A stretch of DNA of 64,000 nucleotides, from contig NC_063997.1 of the NCBI RefSeq assembly GCF_932276165.1, positions 7,450,001 to 7,514,000 of the forward strand, given 5' to 3'. This DNA is from Plutella xylostella. Its lineage: Eukaryota; Arthropoda; Insecta; Lepidoptera; Plutellidae. Positions 62,301 through 64,000 of this stretch are shown here, in pieces; within the stretch, counting starts at the first letter, position 1, and every line of letters begins with the position of its first letter. A model generated the notes under the pieces. That model searched no databases. It worked only from the letters and a program-made list of their open reading frames with translations, and had not been told where the DNA came from. The position numbers were made by a program, and so were the translations under genes.

Positions 62301-63342
62301 ATTTTGTCGCTGCCACAACGCAACTGCAAAAAGCCGCTGTCACACTATTCACACGTAACCACAGCTTGACCACATTTTGTCGCTGCGACGTGGTGTGGTT
62401 GTGGTACGTGTGAATTGACGCTTAGAGCTATGCCACAAGAGCGTTGTTGAAGTTTGCATATACTGAATGATATGCCACACAATGCGTTAAAGGATGGCAC
62501 GCACGACTCAACGCCCGTTTGGCAACGCTATTAGGGCATCATCATCAGATATCATCCGGCGCGTTGCACCAGTTAGACCTGGACGTGATCCAGTGCGAGC
62601 AGTTCGCGGCCAGCGAGCCCGTGCCCAAGCTGAAGAGGGACGAGCTGCTGCAGTACTTTGCTAGCCTCAGGTGTGACATAGTGTTTATTAATAATAATAA
62701 GTGTACCTACAGGTGAAATTAATGCTAATAACATTATCTACTAGTCAACGTGTCGGCTGCAGCAGCCTTAGAGATATGCCATAACGAATTAGGGCTGCGT
62801 TAACTGAGCGGTGACGCTCTATCATATAAAAAAAATACTTTCTGAATGATATGTCACACAATTCGTTGACGGGTGGCACGCACGACGCACGATTCAACGC
62901 CCCTGCTATAAGGGCATCCGCTGCGTACCATACTTAGCAGATACCCGGAGCAAGCGAATATGAGCTGATGATGATGGTGTTGATGAGTTACAACACTATG
63001 GATGTGGCATGCCTTGAGAAAGTCACGAAACTCGATTATAGTTGTTTGGGATAGACAGCGAACCTAGTCCAACCTTTAACATTATTATCCCATTCCAGAC
63101 AACTACTGGACTTGATCACCGGCTGGGACTGGTCATCGTACCTGCACGACGTCGGCGTCGACGGAGGGAAATACGCACTCGTCACGCCGAAAGATGCCGC
63201 CACATTACTGGAGAAACTCAAGGAGGCCGAGCAGAAGTCTTCCGTCTTCTCCGTCCTCAAGAAGAATGAAAGAGACAGGAGAAAGCTTCTGGATACCGTT
63301 CTGAAACAGTTAAAGCAACTGCAGAATCAGGATGGGTCGTAG
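53336..63342 (+). CDS. Sec15: Exocyst complex subunit Sec15 (EXOC6), 5' exon not identified
   Basis: Sec15 is a cytosolic exocyst subunit and Rab11/Sec4-type effector that tethers secretory vesicles to the plasma membrane. Exons in phase: 53336-53482, 53844-53949, 55123-55261, 55799-55979, 56488-56563, 56972-57113, 58151-58441, 58882-59017, 59330-59415, 59639-59849, 60163-60255, 60549-60663, 60984-61080, 61292-61370, then either 61655-61776 or 62549-62670, then 63099-63342. They give 754 residues. Roughly the first 20 are missing, since family N-termini end just before the E-I-E-G/S-(T/I)-D found at the first exon. Landmarks: GFIDSIRELLQVRS coiled region, RDFLESIR, LVDFSPLHRCLHIHSVLG, VKEFIYASLK and the C-terminal QLLDL-x4-WDWS-YL block. 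The length and motifs fit a complete single-copy insect Sec15. The 122-nt exon is duplicated. Confidence 0.93.
55386..55747. mobile_element. MITE with GGGGCCGTCC ends and poly-C tracts
   Basis: The inverted ends GGGGCCGTCCTTTAATCACG and CGTGATTAATGGACGGCCCC are flanked by TAA on both sides (55383-55385 and 55748-55750), fitting a PIF/Harbinger-type TWA duplication. Internal runs of up to 13 C and several C6-C10 tracts lie near both ends. The element ends only 51 bp before the Sec15 exon at 55799. Confidence 0.75.
56835..56950. mobile_element. Small MITE relic before Sec15 exon 6
   Basis: The outer sequences (AGTCTGTTTTTTAATC and GAGATTAAAAAAACTGACT) are related to those of 47801-47932. It ends about 20 bp from the acceptor of the exon at 56972. 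Confidence 0.4.
57186..57735. mobile_element. 550-bp MITE with GGGCGGATTCG ends
   Basis: The left end GGGCGGATTCGGCCAA and the right end TTGGACGAATCCACCC-type sequence (plus strand TTTGGACGAATCCACCC) are imperfect inverted repeats. They are flanked by TTA on both sides (57183-57185 and 57736-57738), a PIF/Harbinger-like target. Internal CTCGAGTAA/TTACTCG motifs recur. There is no coding content. Confidence 0.65.
59865..60006. mobile_element. Foldback MITE in Sec15 intron
   Basis: CTTTAGTATAATAACGACTC, continuing AACT, is mirrored by AGTTGAGTCCATATTGTACT, continuing AAAG. Inside, TTCGAATTTTTGAGCTAGA is mirrored by TCTAGCTTAAAAAGTCGAAA. The roughly 140-bp element is almost entirely a hairpin and begins about 15 bp after the donor of the exon ending at 59849. 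Confidence 0.65.
61655..61776 (+). CDS. Sec15: Sec15 duplicated exon, copy 1
   Basis: This 122-nt exon begins after a good acceptor (TCCATCCCTCAACAG) and ends CTCCG|GTATGA. It encodes 40 residues plus two bases of an Arg codon (ISSGALHQLDLDV... ending FASLR) in the conserved C-terminal helical domain. It joins in phase to both the preceding exon (61370) and the last exon (63099). See the second copy at 62549. Confidence 0.85.
61994..62421. mobile_element. PIF/Harbinger-type MITE, copy 2
   Basis: It has the same ends as 35483-35844 (GGGTCAATTCAGACG ... GTGTGAATTGACGC), flanked by TTA at 61991-61993 and 62422-62424. At 428 bp it is about 66 bp longer than copy 1, mainly from extra CGCAACCACAT-type units. 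It sits in the intron of the first Sec15 duplication unit and is absent from the second, so it inserted after the duplication or was lost from one side. Confidence 0.8.
62549..62670 (+). CDS. Sec15: Sec15 duplicated exon, copy 2
   Basis: This 122-nt exon follows the acceptor GGGCATCATCATCAG and ends CTCAG|GTGTGA. The encoded peptide is identical to that of copy 1 at every residue, although eight nucleotides differ. All changes are synonymous, including the split codon (CG|A versus AG|A, both Arg). Since 122 is not a multiple of three, including both copies shifts the frame. Exactly one must be used per transcript. Confidence 0.85.
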
Positions 63343-64000
63343 TGAGGTTAGGTGAAAAGCGGTTAAAATAATGTAACAGTTTGAGTTGAGATCATCAGAG
63401 ATATTATGTATAGTTCGTTTTATTTTTATAGTGGTATGAAGATAGGAGGCTTTTGCTATAGTAATCAAAGAGACTAATGTGCAAAGCTTATCTTAGTATT
63501 GTAATTGATGGCATAGCTTAATTTAACTACTTATATTTGCCTAGAAAACGATCATAGAGACAAAAGTAGATTTACTAACTTATTACTTTGGTCGTCATTG
63601 AGATGGGGGAGACAATTTTGTGGCCTTAATTATTATAAACAATATAAAATTGTAACAAAGTTCATTGATTTTACCCGCTACTTAGCGGCTATTGTTTGTT
63701 ACACAGTTATTTGTTCATTACATTGGTTTATTTTTTTCACATATGTATCATGCGGTAGCTGTGTAAAATGTGCCGGAATATAAATACTTTATACATAATT
63801 AAGTATCATAATTAAATAATTTCATAGTCTATTTTGTACTCATTTATAATTTTGTATCATTGCTTTTATAATACATTTCACCAACTATTGGAGTTTAGCC
63901 CAGTGATAGGAAGCATTTATAGTTTAAACTTAGTTATCATTGTTAAAATATTCTTATTTATTGAACTGAAATCATTAAACTATGTTATTTACATCTAATC
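63343..64000 (+). other. Sec15 3' UTR and downstream sequence
   Basis: AT-rich sequence after the Sec15 stop. No canonical AATAAA is obvious in the first 400 bases; a variant AATATA lies at about 63777-63782. No other gene was seen before the window ends. Confidence 0.4.

Noticed and set aside
62002..62413. Open frames rich in His, Thr, Arg and Cys on both strands
   Set aside because: They lie inside the Harbinger-type MITE, and the same kind of frames occur in its copy at 35483-35844.

Overview
This is an AT-rich animal nuclear window, almost certainly from a moth or butterfly (Lepidoptera). It has short spliced GC-rich exons with GT/AG borders set in AT-rich introns, tRNA-derived SINEs with intact A/B boxes, and a dense load of small inverted-repeat transposons (hAT, PIF/Harbinger and foldback types). 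Intergenic DNA is full of TAGGTA/TACCTA words, and the proteins read as insect orthologues. There are no bacterial-style features, CRISPR arrays or rRNA.

Layout. Positions 1-22.6 kb are gene-poor: repeats, a LINE C-terminus relic, a SINE with a perfect 12-bp target duplication, and one possible first exon on the minus strand near 14.25 kb. At 22.7-24.1 kb is a two-exon gene for a secreted Gln/Asn/Pro-rich low-complexity protein. At 28.4-30.2 kb (+) is the four-exon Polycomb E3 ligase Ring1/Sce. At 31.2-31.6 kb (-) is a single-exon, RGS-like small protein. At 33.65-34.65 kb (+) is ribosomal protein eL22. From 52.3 down to 36.7 kb (-) runs the 17-exon mitochondrial aconitase gene. Diverging from it, from about 53 kb to 63.3 kb (+), is the exocyst subunit Sec15. 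The genes are unrelated housekeeping or regulatory genes. The only obvious shared regulation is the head-to-head aconitase/Sec15 promoter interval.

The most notable content is exon-scale rearrangement inside the two large genes. (1) In aconitase, the last 95 bp of exon 7 plus the first 57 bp of the next intron are repeated about 18 times as a nearly perfect 152-bp tandem array, each unit keeping a consensus 5' splice site. (2) Two other aconitase exons have decayed copies of internal or terminal segments in their downstream introns. (3) Aconitase exon 13 is split in codon 583 by a 948-bp hAT-type element with a perfect 8-bp target duplication. Clean removal restores the frame. (4) In Sec15 a 122-nt exon is tandemly duplicated. 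The copies differ at eight positions, all synonymous, and including both would shift the frame, so they look like mutually exclusive exons encoding the same peptide.
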